Assembly (NCBI GenBank): GCA_944381575.1
Contig: CALWLS010000009.1
Coordinates: 1-64,000, forward strand
Source: an uncultured Lachnospiraceae bacterium
Lineage (GTDB): Bacteria; Bacillota; Clostridia; Lachnospirales; Lachnospiraceae
DNA length: 64,000 nucleotides
Reading direction: 5' to 3'
Part shown: positions 50,627 through 60,039 of the stretch, piece after piece
Position numbering within the stretch: the first letter of the stretch is position 1
How the letters are laid out: each line of letters opens with the position of its first letter
Made by a program: the position numbers and the translations under genes
The notes under the pieces: generated by a model
Database searches by the model: none
Told to the model about the DNA's origin: nothing
What the model saw: the letters and a program-made list of their open reading frames with translations, nothing else

Positions 50627-50677
50627 TCCCGCTCTCATCTCACCCCAGACATAAAACATAATATAAGGAGGTTCAAA

Positions 50678-52252
50678 ATGTTTGCCAAAGCAAGTACGGC
50701 AGGCCTTTTTGGCATTGACGGATTCAGTGCGGAGGTCGAGGCCGACATACAAAACGGCATTCCGGGACTTTATCTCACGGGAGCCATTGCCCCTGAGATA
50801 CGCGAAGCCCAGTACAGGATATGGAATGCTTTAAAAAACAGCGGTATCAGGATCGAACCAAAAAAGATCACAGTAAACATAAGCCCCGCCTCATTAAAAA
50901 AGCACGGGACCCACTATGATCTGCCCATTGCGGCCGCGATCCTGGCCGGAACCGGCGTGCTTGGATCCGGCGTCCTGGCTGACTCCGGATTTTTGGGAGA
51001 GCTCGGACTGGACGGACGCTTAAAGCCGGTAAGAGGCGTGTTGCCGCTCAGCATAAGATTAAATCAGGATTCCGTTAAAAGGATATTCGTTCCATACGAA
51101 AACGCCCGGGAGGCCGCTCTTATAGAAGGCCTGACGATCATAGGCGTAAAGCGCCTTGGAGATATGATAGATTTCCTTAACTCTTCGAGGATAAACGAAG
51201 GAATAACCATGCTTAAGGGTCCTCTTTATCCTTCCATTAATGATGGCCCATATTGCAGTACTCAGGGTCAGGATGTGGATTTTTCCGACGTCCGGGGCCA
51301 GGAATACCTTAAAAGAGCCGCAGAGATCGCAGTGAGCGGCCATCATAATATCCTGTTCACCGGACCGGCAGGAACCGGAAAGACAATGATAGCAAAGCGC
51401 ATGGCTACAATACTGCCTCCCCTTTCTCGAAACGAGGATCTGAAGATATCCCAGATATACAGCATTCTCGGTCTTCTTCCTGAGGACCGTCCTCTTTTGT
51501 CAAAGCGTCCCTTCCGAAGCCCTCATAACTGCATATCCGAGGCCGCCTTTTCCGGCGGAGGTGCATCTGCCCTCCCAGGAGAGCTTTCACTTGCTTCCGG
51601 AGGCATACTTTTTTTAGACGAGCTCCCGCTATTTAAACGCAATGTCCTTGAGACCTTAAGACAGCCCCTTGAGGAAAGAAGGATCACAGTATCAAGAATG
51701 AATATAAGCTGCACCTATCCGGCGGATTTCATTCTTGCCGCTGCCATGAATCCCTGCGCCTGCGGATTTTATCCAGACAGATCAAAATGCAGCTGCTCTC
51801 CCGCTCAGATAAGGGCCTATACCGGCCGGCTTTCAAAGCCTCTCCTGGACCGCATAGATATCTGCGCAGCCGCAAGGCCCTCCGAGCTTTCTGAATTAAA
51901 ACAGAACTCAAAGCCCGCAGAGAGCTCCTCAGACATAAGAAAAAGAGTTGAAAAGGCCCGACTGATACAGGCAGAGCGCTTCAAAAATTCTTCCGGGATA
52001 TTGTTTAACGGACAGATGGGGATACAGGAAATAGAAAAGTTCTGTCATCTCGAAAACAAAGAGGCAGCACTTGCCGAAGATATATTCGTAAAACGCGGAC
52101 TGTCTCTGAGGACCTATCACAAAATGCTCAAGATAGCCCGTACCATTGCAGATATGGACGGTTCATTAAGGATACTTCCGCACCATATTTTAGAGGCCGC
52201 CGATCTTAAGGCCGGTTCAGAATCATTCTTTGGCACCGCTATAAAATATTAA
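50678..52252 (+). CDS. comM: ComM/YifB family Mg-chelatase-like AAA+ ATPase
   Basis: A 524-residue hexameric helicase-type protein aiding branch migration during transformation. The N-terminal Lon-protease-like domain (~1-170; GLFGIDGFSAEVEADI) is followed by the AAA+ core with Walker A GPAGTGKTMIAKRM, FRSPHNCISEAAFSGGG, Walker B ILFLDELPLF, and a zinc motif MNPCACGFYPDRSKCSCSP. The C-terminal domain is complete. AAGGAGG precedes the ATG. It sits directly upstream of dprA, as in many naturally competent bacteria. Confidence 0.94.
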   Translation: MFAKASTAGLFGIDGFSAEVEADIQNGIPGLYLTGAIAPEIREAQYRIWNALKNSGIRIEPKKITVNISPASLKKHGTHYDLPIAAAILAGTGVLGSGVLADSGFLGELGLDGRLKPVRGVLPLSIRLNQDSVKRIFVPYENAREAALIEGLTIIGVKRLGDMIDFLNSSRINEGITMLKGPLYPSINDGPYCSTQGQDVDFSDVRGQEYLKRAAEIAVSGHHNILFTGPAGTGKTMIAKRMATILPPLSRNEDLKISQIYSILGLLPEDRPLLSKRPFRSPHNCISEAAFSGGGASALPGELSLASGGILFLDELPLFKRNVLETLRQPLEERRITVSRMNISCTYPADFILAAAMNPCACGFYPDRSKCSCSPAQIRAYTGRLSKPLLDRIDICAAARPSELSELKQNSKPAESSSDIRKRVEKARLIQAERFKNSSGILFNGQMGIQEIEKFCHLENKEAALAEDIFVKRGLSLRTYHKMLKIARTIADMDGSLRILPHHILEAADLKAGSESFFGTAIKY

Positions 52253-52263
52253 GGAGTATCTCT

Positions 52264-53379
52264 ATGTATATGGACAGAAAAACCGCCTGTTACCTCTTAA
52301 GCTGTGCCGGAGATATCGGTCCCGCCTCCATTGGCAGATTAAGGCTTACGGCGGGAAGCTATCAGGACATGATCCTTACTGACCCCGACCTGTTTTTAAG
52401 GTCCGGCATAATTAATAATAAACAGGCTGAAAAGCTTCATAAGGTGCGTTCGGATATGGACAGGCTCCTTTTAAAATACGAAGAGCTCACGGCCTCAGGC
52501 GTAAGCATATTTACTCTTGAGGATTCCGGCTATCCCGAAAGACTCGCCAAGATAAGCGATCCCCCTTTTATATTGTATGTCAGGGGACGTCTGCCTGATG
52601 AAACTATGCCTTCAGCCGCCGTCATAGGTTCCAGGACCTGCAGTGATTACGGTATTTCGGCCGCAGAGTTTTTCAGTGAAGAGCTTTCAGAAAACGGTGT
52701 CCAGATAATAAGCGGCCTCGCTCACGGCATAGATACAGCAGCCGCTGTAGGCGCTTTGAGATCAGGTCATGATACCTTTGCCGTCCTTGGAACAGGCATA
52801 AATATATGCTACCCGAAGGAAAACTATCCCCTGTACCGCAGTATAACCGGAGAAGCTGAAGGAACTCATAACAGAGGCGGCGTCATCACGGAATTTGCCC
52901 CGGATGAAAATGCCCTCCCATTTCACTTTATTATGAGGAACAGGATAATAGCCGGCCTGTGTGACGTATTACTGGTCATAGAGGCGAGAGAAAAAAGCGG
53001 CACATCCATAACCGTAAACTATGCCCTCTCTCAGGGAAAGGATGTGTTTGCCATGCCCGGAAGGATAAACGACCCCTTAGGCAGAGGCTGCAACGGCCTG
53101 ATACGTGACGGTGCATTTCCTCTTACGGAGCCCGGTGACGTGCTTACATACCTTGGCATTGATTCATCTGAAAAAAATATCATGGGAAAAAGAGACACAG
53201 CCTGTCTTTCCCATGATGAAAAAAATATTTATTCAGTTCTTACAGAGGAGCCCTCGCATCTTGAGGACATATCCGAAGCAAGCGGCATACCCATCCTAAA
53301 GCTCCCCATGATCCTGTTTGACCTTGAACAAAAGGGTTATGCCTTAAATACAGGCAACGCCTTCTATAAAAGGCTCTGA
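52264..53379 (+). CDS. dprA: DNA-processing protein DprA/Smf
   Basis: A 371-residue protein loading RecA on incoming single strands. An N-terminal SAM-like region precedes the Rossmann-like core: AVIGSRTCSDYGIS, IISGLAHGIDTAA, VLGTGINICYPKEN, MRNRIIAGL. The C-terminal winged helix DML1 is present (LEDISEASGIPILKLPMIL). AAGGAG precedes ATG 52264. Its stop abuts the stop of the convergent HAD gene with no gap. Confidence 0.95.
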   Translation: MYMDRKTACYLLSCAGDIGPASIGRLRLTAGSYQDMILTDPDLFLRSGIINNKQAEKLHKVRSDMDRLLLKYEELTASGVSIFTLEDSGYPERLAKISDPPFILYVRGRLPDETMPSAAVIGSRTCSDYGISAAEFFSEELSENGVQIISGLAHGIDTAAAVGALRSGHDTFAVLGTGINICYPKENYPLYRSITGEAEGTHNRGGVITEFAPDENALPFHFIMRNRIIAGLCDVLLVIEAREKSGTSITVNYALSQGKDVFAMPGRINDPLGRGCNGLIRDGAFPLTEPGDVLTYLGIDSSEKNIMGKRDTACLSHDEKNIYSVLTEEPSHLEDISEASGIPILKLPMILFDLEQKGYALNTGNAFYKRL

Positions 53380-54042
53380 TCACTTCATAAGCTCGCCGTA
53401 ATCAGAAATATAATGATCCGCAAGGCTGATCTTTTCAGACGTAAGATCTCTGGAAAAATCGTCGTACACCGCGACTGTTTCCATCCCCGCAGCCCTGCCT
53501 GAAGCAATGCCGGCAGGTATATCCTCAAAAACCACGCAGTTTTCAGGATCTGAACCAAGCAGGCTTGCAGCATGAAGATATACGTCCGGAAAAGGCTTTC
53601 CCCTTGCCACATCGCTTGAGGTTATCACAACATCGAAAAAGCTTTCCAGCCTGTTGGACTTAAGGCAGATCCTGACATTTTCCACGGCATTGCTGGTGGC
53701 AATGCCCATCTTTACGCCCCTGTCCTTTAACAGGCTTATAAACTCCCTGGCATAGGGCTTTGGCTTCACCTCATGCTCATACCTGTACAATGTCATGGCT
53801 ATCCAGTCGTCTCTCATCTCGGAAACAGACCTCGGCACCCCAAGCACATCCCTGAAGTAAACGGCTGTTTCCTCAACGCTCATGCCTTCGATATCGCGCT
53901 GTATCTCCTGACGGAAATCAATGCCGAACCTTCCGAGATATTCTATATCTATGTCGGTCCACATCCACATCGAGTCGACTATGGTCCCGTCAAAATCGAA
54001 TATTACCGTATCAAAATCACGCGTCAGTCCGTTCAGTCTCAT
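53380..54042 (-). CDS. HAD-superfamily hydrolase (beta-phosphoglucomutase-like subgroup)
   Basis: A 220-residue haloacid dehalogenase-like protein. Motif I DFDGTIVDSMWMW has the Asp nucleophile; a helical cap follows; motif II ITSSD... is IATSNAVENV; motif III Lys in ARGKPFPDVYLHAA; motif IV CVVFEDIPAGIASG. The substrate is likely a small phosphate ester but cannot be told from sequence. It overlaps the upstream coiled-coil gene by 26 bp. Confidence 0.88.
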   Translation of the reverse strand: MRLNGLTRDFDTVIFDFDGTIVDSMWMWTDIDIEYLGRFGIDFRQEIQRDIEGMSVEETAVYFRDVLGVPRSVSEMRDDWIAMTLYRYEHEVKPKPYAREFISLLKDRGVKMGIATSNAVENVRICLKSNRLESFFDVVITSSDVARGKPFPDVYLHAASLLGSDPENCVVFEDIPAGIASGRAAGMETVAVYDDFSRDLTSEKISLADHYISDYGELMK

Positions 54043-54598
54043 CTGTATCTGCTGCCGCTCCGGTAACGCCTAATTTGCTGCGGTTCTCACTGCACTCATT
54101 ATAAATGCTCTCCAATGATGAGAACATCTGATCAAGCCTCGTCCTGCTCTCTGAAGCATGAGTCGAGATGATTCCCTGTATCTCCTGAAGAAGGGAATCC
54201 GTATACTGTATGGCTCCCTCCCTTATGGCGGAAGCATCGGCATAGGCGTCGTTAAGGATCCCCTCTGCCTGTCCCCTGGCCTCTTCCACTACTTCGTTGG
54301 CCTTTTGATAAGCCCTCTGCATCACCTCGTGGTCGCTTATAAGCACATCGATCTGCGACTGGGCGTCATTGATCATATTCTGGGCCTGGAGCTGAGCATC
54401 CTTAAGTATGGCATCCTGCTGATTGACGATCTTCTGATATTTCTTTATCTCATCAGGTACCCTCATCCTCAGCTCTGCAATAAGCTCATCTATCTCTTCC
54501 TTATTGACGATGATCTTGCTGTTTGAAAGCGGCTGATATTTGCAGGTATCAATATATTCCTCTATATCATCGATGATCTCTTCAATCCTGTTGCTCAT
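54017..54598 (-). CDS. Conserved coiled-coil protein (ATP synthase b-subunit/DivIVA-like), function unknown
   Basis: A 193-residue protein almost entirely alpha-helical: VPDEIKKYQKIVNQQDAI, DAQLQAQNMINDAQSQIDVL, ANEVVEEARGQAEGILNDAY show heptad-type coiled coil. It has no membrane helix or catalytic motif. The N-terminal segment (EIIDDIEEYIDTCKYQPLS) recurs in Lachnospiraceae homologues, which I know only as hypothetical or ATPase-labelled. It overlaps coaD by 17 bp and a good AAGGAG site precedes it. A role in envelope or division scaffolding is speculation. Confidence 0.7.
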   Translation of the reverse strand: MSNRIEEIIDDIEEYIDTCKYQPLSNSKIIVNKEEIDELIAELRMRVPDEIKKYQKIVNQQDAILKDAQLQAQNMINDAQSQIDVLISDHEVMQRAYQKANEVVEEARGQAEGILNDAYADASAIREGAIQYTDSLLQEIQGIISTHASESRTRLDQMFSSLESIYNECSENRSKLGVTGAAADTDETERTDA

Positions 54599-55088
54599 TA
54601 TATCTCTCCTTATACTTTTCTTTGATCATATCCGCTATGAACGGCGGTACAAATGATGAGATATCCCCTCCGTATGACGCAAGTGTCCTGACGGAGCTTG
54701 AGCTCACGTAAGAATACCTTCTGTCATTAAGCAAAAGCACTATCTCAAAGTCCGGATCAAGCATCTGGTTAGTACGGCCTATGGTAAGCTCATACTCATA
54801 ATCCGCAGCATTCCTTATGCCCCTCACTACGGCGTCCGCGTGCTCCTGCCTGTAAAAATCCACCTGCAGCCCGGAAAAGCATTTGACTTCGATGTTATCA
54901 GTTCCGTCAAAGGCCTTGTTAATCATATTAACACGTTCATCTATAGAAAACAACGGACTTTTTTCAGTGTTGCTGAGCACTCCGACTATGAGCTTTCCGC
55001 ACATTGCAGCCGCTCTCTTTATAATATCAATATGCCCGTATGTAAGCGGATCAAAGCTCCCCGGATATATCCAAACAGTGTCTCTCAT
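54582..55088 (-). CDS. coaD: Phosphopantetheine adenylyltransferase
   Basis: A 168-residue enzyme making dephospho-CoA from 4'-phosphopantetheine and ATP. Nucleotidyltransferase motif YPGSFDPLTYGHIDII, then VVRGIRNAADYEYELT and the SSSVRTLASYGGD loop (usual ISSTxVR). Full length. GAGG precedes the ATG. It follows rsmD by 29 bases, the standard rsmD-coaD pair. Confidence 0.96.
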   Translation of the reverse strand: MRDTVWIYPGSFDPLTYGHIDIIKRAAAMCGKLIVGVLSNTEKSPLFSIDERVNMINKAFDGTDNIEVKCFSGLQVDFYRQEHADAVVRGIRNAADYEYELTIGRTNQMLDPDFEIVLLLNDRRYSYVSSSSVRTLASYGGDISSFVPPFIADMIKEKYKERYNEQQD

Positions 55089-55117
55089 GACGTCCTCTTT
55101 TTTCCGACGGCAAGCCG

Positions 55118-55681
55118 TCAGCCTCGTATTTTTATAAATAAATGCTTCTGATTTTTATATTCCTTGACCCTTGTGATCTCAAGGCCCAGCTCATCAAGGC
55201 CTTTTAATTCTGTCTCAAGCGACTCTTCTACTATGATCAGAGTATCCATACCAAGCCTCCCTGACAGCATGAGCTGCTTAAGCGCTTTAAGCTCAAGCCC
55301 CATATTGTACGGCGGGTCCATAAATATGATGAGTCTGTCATCCTCCGACAGATCCTTCGGAAAATAGACGTTTACGTTTTCGGCATCCGTCCTTACTATC
55401 CTTGCACGGTCATAAAAGCCGCACTTTCTCACATTTGCCTCTATGACGTCTATGGACGCCTTTCTGTTATCCACAAATACCGCCCTTTTGGCTCCCCGGC
55501 TTAAGGCTTCTATGCCTATGGCACCGGAGCCGGCAAACAAGTCAATAAATACAGCCCCCTGCAGATCAAACTGGAGTATGTTAAATAAGGTCTCCTTTAT
55601 CCTGTCCGTGGTAGGTCTTGTATCCATGCCCTCCGGTGCCTTTAAGGGTATGCTCCTCGCCGTTCCGGCAATAACTCTCAT
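55118..55681 (-). CDS. rsmD: 16S rRNA (guanine(966)-N2)-methyltransferase RsmD
   Basis: A 187-residue SAM-dependent methyltransferase. Marks: MRVIAGTARSIPLKAPEG, RPTTDRIKETLFNIL, FIDLFAGSGAIGIEALSRGA (SAM site), and FMDPPYNMG (catalytic DPPY). GGAGG precedes the ATG. It follows recG by 43 bases. Confidence 0.96.
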   Translation of the reverse strand: MRVIAGTARSIPLKAPEGMDTRPTTDRIKETLFNILQFDLQGAVFIDLFAGSGAIGIEALSRGAKRAVFVDNRKASIDVIEANVRKCGFYDRARIVRTDAENVNVYFPKDLSEDDRLIIFMDPPYNMGLELKALKQLMLSGRLGMDTLIIVEESLETELKGLDELGLEITRVKEYKNQKHLFIKIRG

Positions 55682-55724
55682 ATATATCCTCCAGAAAACT
55701 CCGTTTCATAAGTGAACGGCAGTT

Positions 55725-57821
55725 TTACAGTATGTTACCCGTTTCCATGTATTTTAAAAGCATCTTATTGAGCTTAAGATCCTCAGGCTCCTCCAACTCA
55801 GGGTCTGTTTTCAGCAGCATATCCACGGCCCTTCTTGCTTTTTTCAATATATCCGTATCCCTGTATATGTCGGCTATCCTGTAGCTGGCCTCACCGCTCT
55901 GCTTAAATCCGAATATATCTCCAGGTCCTCTAAGTTTAAGATCCTCCTCAGCTATCTTAAAGCCGTCATTTGAAGCATTAAGTATGCCAAGCCTCTCCGC
56001 CGCTTTTTCACTGTCGGAGGTATTTATCATGATACAGTAGGACTGTTCCTTTCCGCGTCCGACCCTTCCCCTCAGCTGGTGAAGCTCCGCAAGTCCGAAC
56101 CTTTCCGCATTCTCCACCATCATTACTGAAGCGTTCGGCACATCGACTCCCACCTCGACTACGGTAGTGGATATGAGAAGATCTATGTCCCTCTCCTTAA
56201 AGCTCTCCATGATCCTGTCCTTATCCGCGTCTCTCATCCTTCCGTGGAGTATGCCTATCCTCACCTCGGGCGGAAATACTCTTTTAAGCCTTTCAGCATA
56301 ATCGGTCACGTTTTCCAGCTCTGAGAGTCCGGCGGTCTTATCCGTGCCGTCCTCCGATGTGTCCTCTATGGCAGGACAGATAATATAGGCCTGACGGCCC
56401 TTTTTTATTTCATCATATATGAATCTGTAGGCGGTCTTCCTGTATGACGGACCCACCACGCAGTTTTTTATCGGGAGTCTCCCCGTAGGTCTCGCATCCA
56501 GTATGGAAACATCCATCCCGCTGTATACGATGAGCGACAGCGTCCTCGGGATAGGCGTCGCACTCATGATAAGGGTATGCGGAATGTCCCCTTTATTAAA
56601 TATGGCCTCTCTTTGTCCAACGCCGAACCTGTGCTGCTCGTCAGTTACCACAAGGCCAAGATCGTGATATTCAGTCTTTTCCTGAAATACCGCATGAGTT
56701 CCTATGATTATATCCGCCTCATGCTCCCTTATCCGCTTAAGGGCAGTCCTTTTTTCCGCGGCTCCCATGCCTCCGGTAAGCAGCACCGTGCTGATCCCAA
56801 GCTCAGCCCCTCCCATATCCTCGTTAGCAGATATGGAATCAAGGAGACTGTTTAATGTATCAAAATGCTGACGCGCAAGCACTGCCGTTGGAGCCATTAT
56901 AACCGACTGATAACCGTTAAGCGAAGCGTATATAGCTGAAAGCAGGGCAACTATGGTCTTTCCGGAACCCACATCCCCCTCCACAAGGCGGTTCATCACA
57001 TGTCCTGAATTCATATCGGAGGATATGTCCCTGTAGGCCCTTACCTGGGCCTTCGTAAGTTCAAAGGGAAGTCCGGCCATCACCTTCATCATCCTCATAT
57101 CAGGCCTGCACCTGTGTGACGATACGGATTTTCTGGCATTATCGCTCAGCTTTGAGCCTGCCAGCATGCTCATGAAAAACTCGTTGAAAACGGCTCTCTC
57201 CCTCGCAGCCGAAAGTTCCTGTTCAGATCTTGGAAAATGCAGCCTTATCAAAGATGAATCCATGCTGCCAAGCTTTAGCTCATCCCTGATGCGCTCTGGA
57301 AGAAATTCTCCCGCCCTGCCGTACCGATTCAGGGCTTCAGCCACGGCGTTCATGACGGTGCTGTTCGTTATCCCCTTTGAAAGAGGATAAACCGGCATTA
57401 TCCTGCCGGCATATTTTTCCCTATAGGCGTCAGCGTCGTATATCTTTGGCTGGATCATCATAAGCCTGCCGTTTTTCTCGGATATCCTGCCCCTGAACAC
57501 AAGATGTCTGCCGGCCTTCAGGCTGTTTTTTAAGAATGGGGAATTGAACCATGACAGCTGCAGTCTTCCTGTCATATCAGATAGATAGGCGTTTACTATC
57601 ACCCTGCCGTTATAACGGTTTACGGATGCATCGCTGTTAAGTACTCCTTCAACTGCCATGGTGCTTCCAGGACAGAGCTCATATATCGGCGATGGTTCAT
57701 TAAACCTTTCATAATCCCTCGGATAATAATATATCAGATCCTCTGCCGAGAAAATGCCGAGGCGATTAAACGCCGCGGCAGTTTTTTCTCCTATTCCCCT
57801 AAGTGTCGTCAGCTCTGACAA
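55725..57821 (-). CDS. recG: ATP-dependent DNA helicase RecG
   Basis: A 698-residue fork-reversing helicase. The N-terminal wedge/OB domain (GEKTAAAFNRLGI; TMAVEGVLNSD) precedes motif I EGDVGSGKTIVA, motif Ia APTAVLARQHF, motif II VTDEQHRFGV, motif III MSATPIPRTL, and motif VI LRGRVGRGKEQSYC. The start is TTG at 57821 with GAGGTG six bases upstream, right after the yloV stop. Slightly short but complete. Confidence 0.96.
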   Translation of the reverse strand: MSELTTLRGIGEKTAAAFNRLGIFSAEDLIYYYPRDYERFNEPSPIYELCPGSTMAVEGVLNSDASVNRYNGRVIVNAYLSDMTGRLQLSWFNSPFLKNSLKAGRHLVFRGRISEKNGRLMMIQPKIYDADAYREKYAGRIMPVYPLSKGITNSTVMNAVAEALNRYGRAGEFLPERIRDELKLGSMDSSLIRLHFPRSEQELSAARERAVFNEFFMSMLAGSKLSDNARKSVSSHRCRPDMRMMKVMAGLPFELTKAQVRAYRDISSDMNSGHVMNRLVEGDVGSGKTIVALLSAIYASLNGYQSVIMAPTAVLARQHFDTLNSLLDSISANEDMGGAELGISTVLLTGGMGAAEKRTALKRIREHEADIIIGTHAVFQEKTEYHDLGLVVTDEQHRFGVGQREAIFNKGDIPHTLIMSATPIPRTLSLIVYSGMDVSILDARPTGRLPIKNCVVGPSYRKTAYRFIYDEIKKGRQAYIICPAIEDTSEDGTDKTAGLSELENVTDYAERLKRVFPPEVRIGILHGRMRDADKDRIMESFKERDIDLLISTTVVEVGVDVPNASVMMVENAERFGLAELHQLRGRVGRGKEQSYCIMINTSDSEKAAERLGILNASNDGFKIAEEDLKLRGPGDIFGFKQSGEASYRIADIYRDTDILKKARRAVDMLLKTDPELEEPEDLKLNKMLLKYMETGNIL

Positions 57822-57834
57822 TCAGTGCACCTCT

Positions 57835-59535
57835 TTATTCCACGCTTATTATATAATAGTAGACCGGCTGTTCTCCTCTTTCTACCTCTGTCTCTATATC
57901 AGGGTGCTTTTCAGATATCCTGTCCGCAAGCAGCCCTGCGGATTCATCATCTATTCCCTCGCCGGCGTAGATCGTAACCATGGAGGAATCCTCGTCTATC
58001 ATCTTATCCAGCATATCGGCGGCAGTGTCGTTAAGTATCTGGCCCACGGAAAGTATTCCCCGGTCGCCGATACCCATTATATCTCCCTCACGGATCTCCA
58101 TTCCGTCTATGACCGTATTCCTTACCGCATAGGTAAGCTCTCCTGTCTTAATGGCCGATATCGCTTCCGACATGGCTTCAAGATTAGCCTCCGGAGTATC
58201 GCCTTCGTTAAAGGCTATAACGGCGGCTATGCCCTGAGGCACGGTTTTTGTAGGCACGACATGGATCCTTACGTCCTTATTGATCCTTGCAGCCTGCTCT
58301 GCTGCGAGGATTATATTTTTATTATTCGGAAGGATGTATACGTCTTCGGCGTTGACCTCCTCTACGGCCTTAAGCATATCCTCCGTACTTGGATTCATGG
58401 TCTGTCCGCCTTCTATGACATAGCTTACTCCCAGCTCCTCAAAAATGTTCTCAAAGCCCTTTCCGGAGCAAACGGCTATAAATGCCGAAGGCTTTTTCGG
58501 TCCCTTTTTTGCCGCTTCGTTTTCCTCGTTGAGCTTTTCCATAGCGGCGATCTTTGAAGCGTTCTTTATGAGAGTTTCCTCATGCTCCTCCCTCATGTTG
58601 TCCACCTTCATGTGGGAAAGAGACTCGCCTATCTCAAGGCCCTTTTCAAACACAAGTCCCGGATGATTGGTGTGTACGTGGACCTTGATCATTTCATCAT
58701 CGCTCACGCACACAATGGAATCTCCTATACTCTCAAGATATCTCTTAAAGCCGGCGATCCTGTCTGCATCAAGAGGCTCCTTAAGATTAACTATAAGCTC
58801 GGTGCAGTATCCGAATTTTATATCGTCCGTGGATATCCTGTTCCTCGTTCTGCCTTCCGTGTCCTGACTGCCAGTCTCATCCGCAGCCTGATAAACTGAA
58901 ATATCGGTATCCGTATCCTCCCCTGAAAGCGCTGCAAGAGCCCCCTCAAGAAATACTATAAGTCCCTGTCCTCCGGAATCCACGACTCCAGCTTCCTTAA
59001 GTACCGGAAGCAGCTCCGGTGTCCTCTTAAGAGCTTCCTTTCCGCTATCAAGGGCCTCCCTTACAAGCTCGCATATATCATCGGTCACCGGCGCTATCTC
59101 GGATGCCTTGTCGGATATGCTCCTTGCAACGGTGAGTATGGTGCCCTCCTTTGGTTTCATTACAGCCTTATAGGCAGTTTCCACCGCCTTATTTACGGCT
59201 GAGGCAAGAAGCAGGGAATCAATGGTCTTGGAGCTTCCCACAGTCTTGCAGAATCCCCTGATAAGCTGGGACATTATAACTCCGGAGTTACCTCTTGCAC
59301 CGCGAAGGGAACCTGAGGACATGGTCTTTGCCACGGCCTCCATATCATAATCCCTTAACTCCGACAGAGCCCTGGCCGCCGCCATGACGGTCATGGACAT
59401 ATTGGTTCCGGTATCGCCGTCCGGTACCGGAAAAACATTAAGTTCATTAATGTAGGCTTTATTAAGATCAAGTTTTTTCGCGCCGGCAATAAAGCATTTT
59501 CTTAAAATGCCGGCGTCAAGAGTATTGGTCTTCAA
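57835..59535 (-). CDS. DAK2/DhaL-DegV domain protein YloV (FakA-like)
   Basis: A 566-residue protein of the YloV family, the ATP-binding part of fatty acid kinase in some Bacillota. The DhaL domain (~1-200) has PVPDGDTGTNMSMTV and SGSLRGARGNSGVIMSQL (nucleotide and metal ligands). A DegV-like C-terminal half follows (GGQTMNPSTEDML, PNNKNIILAA). The start is TTG at 59535 with AGGAGA upstream. It sits between yloU and recG as in most Bacillota. A FakB partner is not in the window, so kinase activity is inferred from the family. Confidence 0.9.
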   Translation of the reverse strand: MKTNTLDAGILRKCFIAGAKKLDLNKAYINELNVFPVPDGDTGTNMSMTVMAAARALSELRDYDMEAVAKTMSSGSLRGARGNSGVIMSQLIRGFCKTVGSSKTIDSLLLASAVNKAVETAYKAVMKPKEGTILTVARSISDKASEIAPVTDDICELVREALDSGKEALKRTPELLPVLKEAGVVDSGGQGLIVFLEGALAALSGEDTDTDISVYQAADETGSQDTEGRTRNRISTDDIKFGYCTELIVNLKEPLDADRIAGFKRYLESIGDSIVCVSDDEMIKVHVHTNHPGLVFEKGLEIGESLSHMKVDNMREEHEETLIKNASKIAAMEKLNEENEAAKKGPKKPSAFIAVCSGKGFENIFEELGVSYVIEGGQTMNPSTEDMLKAVEEVNAEDVYILPNNKNIILAAEQAARINKDVRIHVVPTKTVPQGIAAVIAFNEGDTPEANLEAMSEAISAIKTGELTYAVRNTVIDGMEIREGDIMGIGDRGILSVGQILNDTAADMLDKMIDEDSSMVTIYAGEGIDDESAGLLADRISEKHPDIETEVERGEQPVYYYIISVE

Positions 59536-59549
59536 CTCAAGTCTCCTCC

Positions 59550-59909
59550 TTAATCGATCCGTCTTACACCCTCAACATAAACATCGATGCTGCTTACCTT
59601 AAGCCCGGTGTGCTCTTCCACCTGGTATTTGACAGTCTCGATAAGGTTGTTGGAAACCGTAAAAATATTTACACCGTAAGCGACGATAATATGTATCTTC
59701 AGAATGATCTCATTAAGATCATTGACAGCAACCTCTATCCCCTTTCTCAGGGAATCCTTTTTGAGCATCCTGACAAGGCCGTCCCTTATGCTCACTGCGG
59801 CCATCCCCACGATGCCGAAGCACTCCACCGAGGCCGATCCGGCTATCGTGGCAATAACATCCTCGGAGATGGTTATATTGCCAAGTTCGCTATTAAGCTT
59901 TCCTTTCAT
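59550..59909 (-). CDS. Asp23/Gls24-family envelope stress protein YloU
   Basis: A 119-residue protein of the Asp23/YloU family: GNITISEDVIATIAGSASVE, CFGIVGMA, IEVAVNDLNEIILKIHIIVA, GVNIFTVSNNL, EHTGLKVSSIDVYVEG. ATG 59909 is chosen because AAGGAGG lies seven bases upstream; the frame to 60041 has none and would reach rpmB. The protein is usually membrane-associated through a partner. It opens the yloU-yloV-recG-rsmD-coaD group, divergent from rpmB. Confidence 0.93.
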   Translation of the reverse strand: MKGKLNSELGNITISEDVIATIAGSASVECFGIVGMAAVSIRDGLVRMLKKDSLRKGIEVAVNDLNEIILKIHIIVAYGVNIFTVSNNLIETVKYQVEEHTGLKVSSIDVYVEGVRRID

Positions 59910-59970
59910 GACTTCCTCCTTGCTTTTATGAAATATTATCATAAATGCATACCTTTTTAAAGTGAAATGC

Positions 59971-59999
59971 TTGCATTTAAAATACAATTCTGCTATCAT
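59971..59999 (+). promoter_or_regulatory. rpmB promoter
   Basis: Plus-strand TTGCAT (59971-59976), 17-base spacer, TATCAT (59994-59999). It lies in the 130-base region divergent from yloU; the yloU promoter is less clear. Confidence 0.55.
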
Positions 60000-60039
60000 A
60001 ACATTTGCGCAATTTTGAGTTAAGTAAGGAGGTGCTACC

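Noticed and set aside
55094..55110. Palindrome GACGGCAAGCCGTC between rsmD and coaD as a terminator
   Set aside because: No T-run follows in the direction of transcription (minus strand); the T-run is on the wrong side, and a terminator here would split the rsmD-coaD pair.
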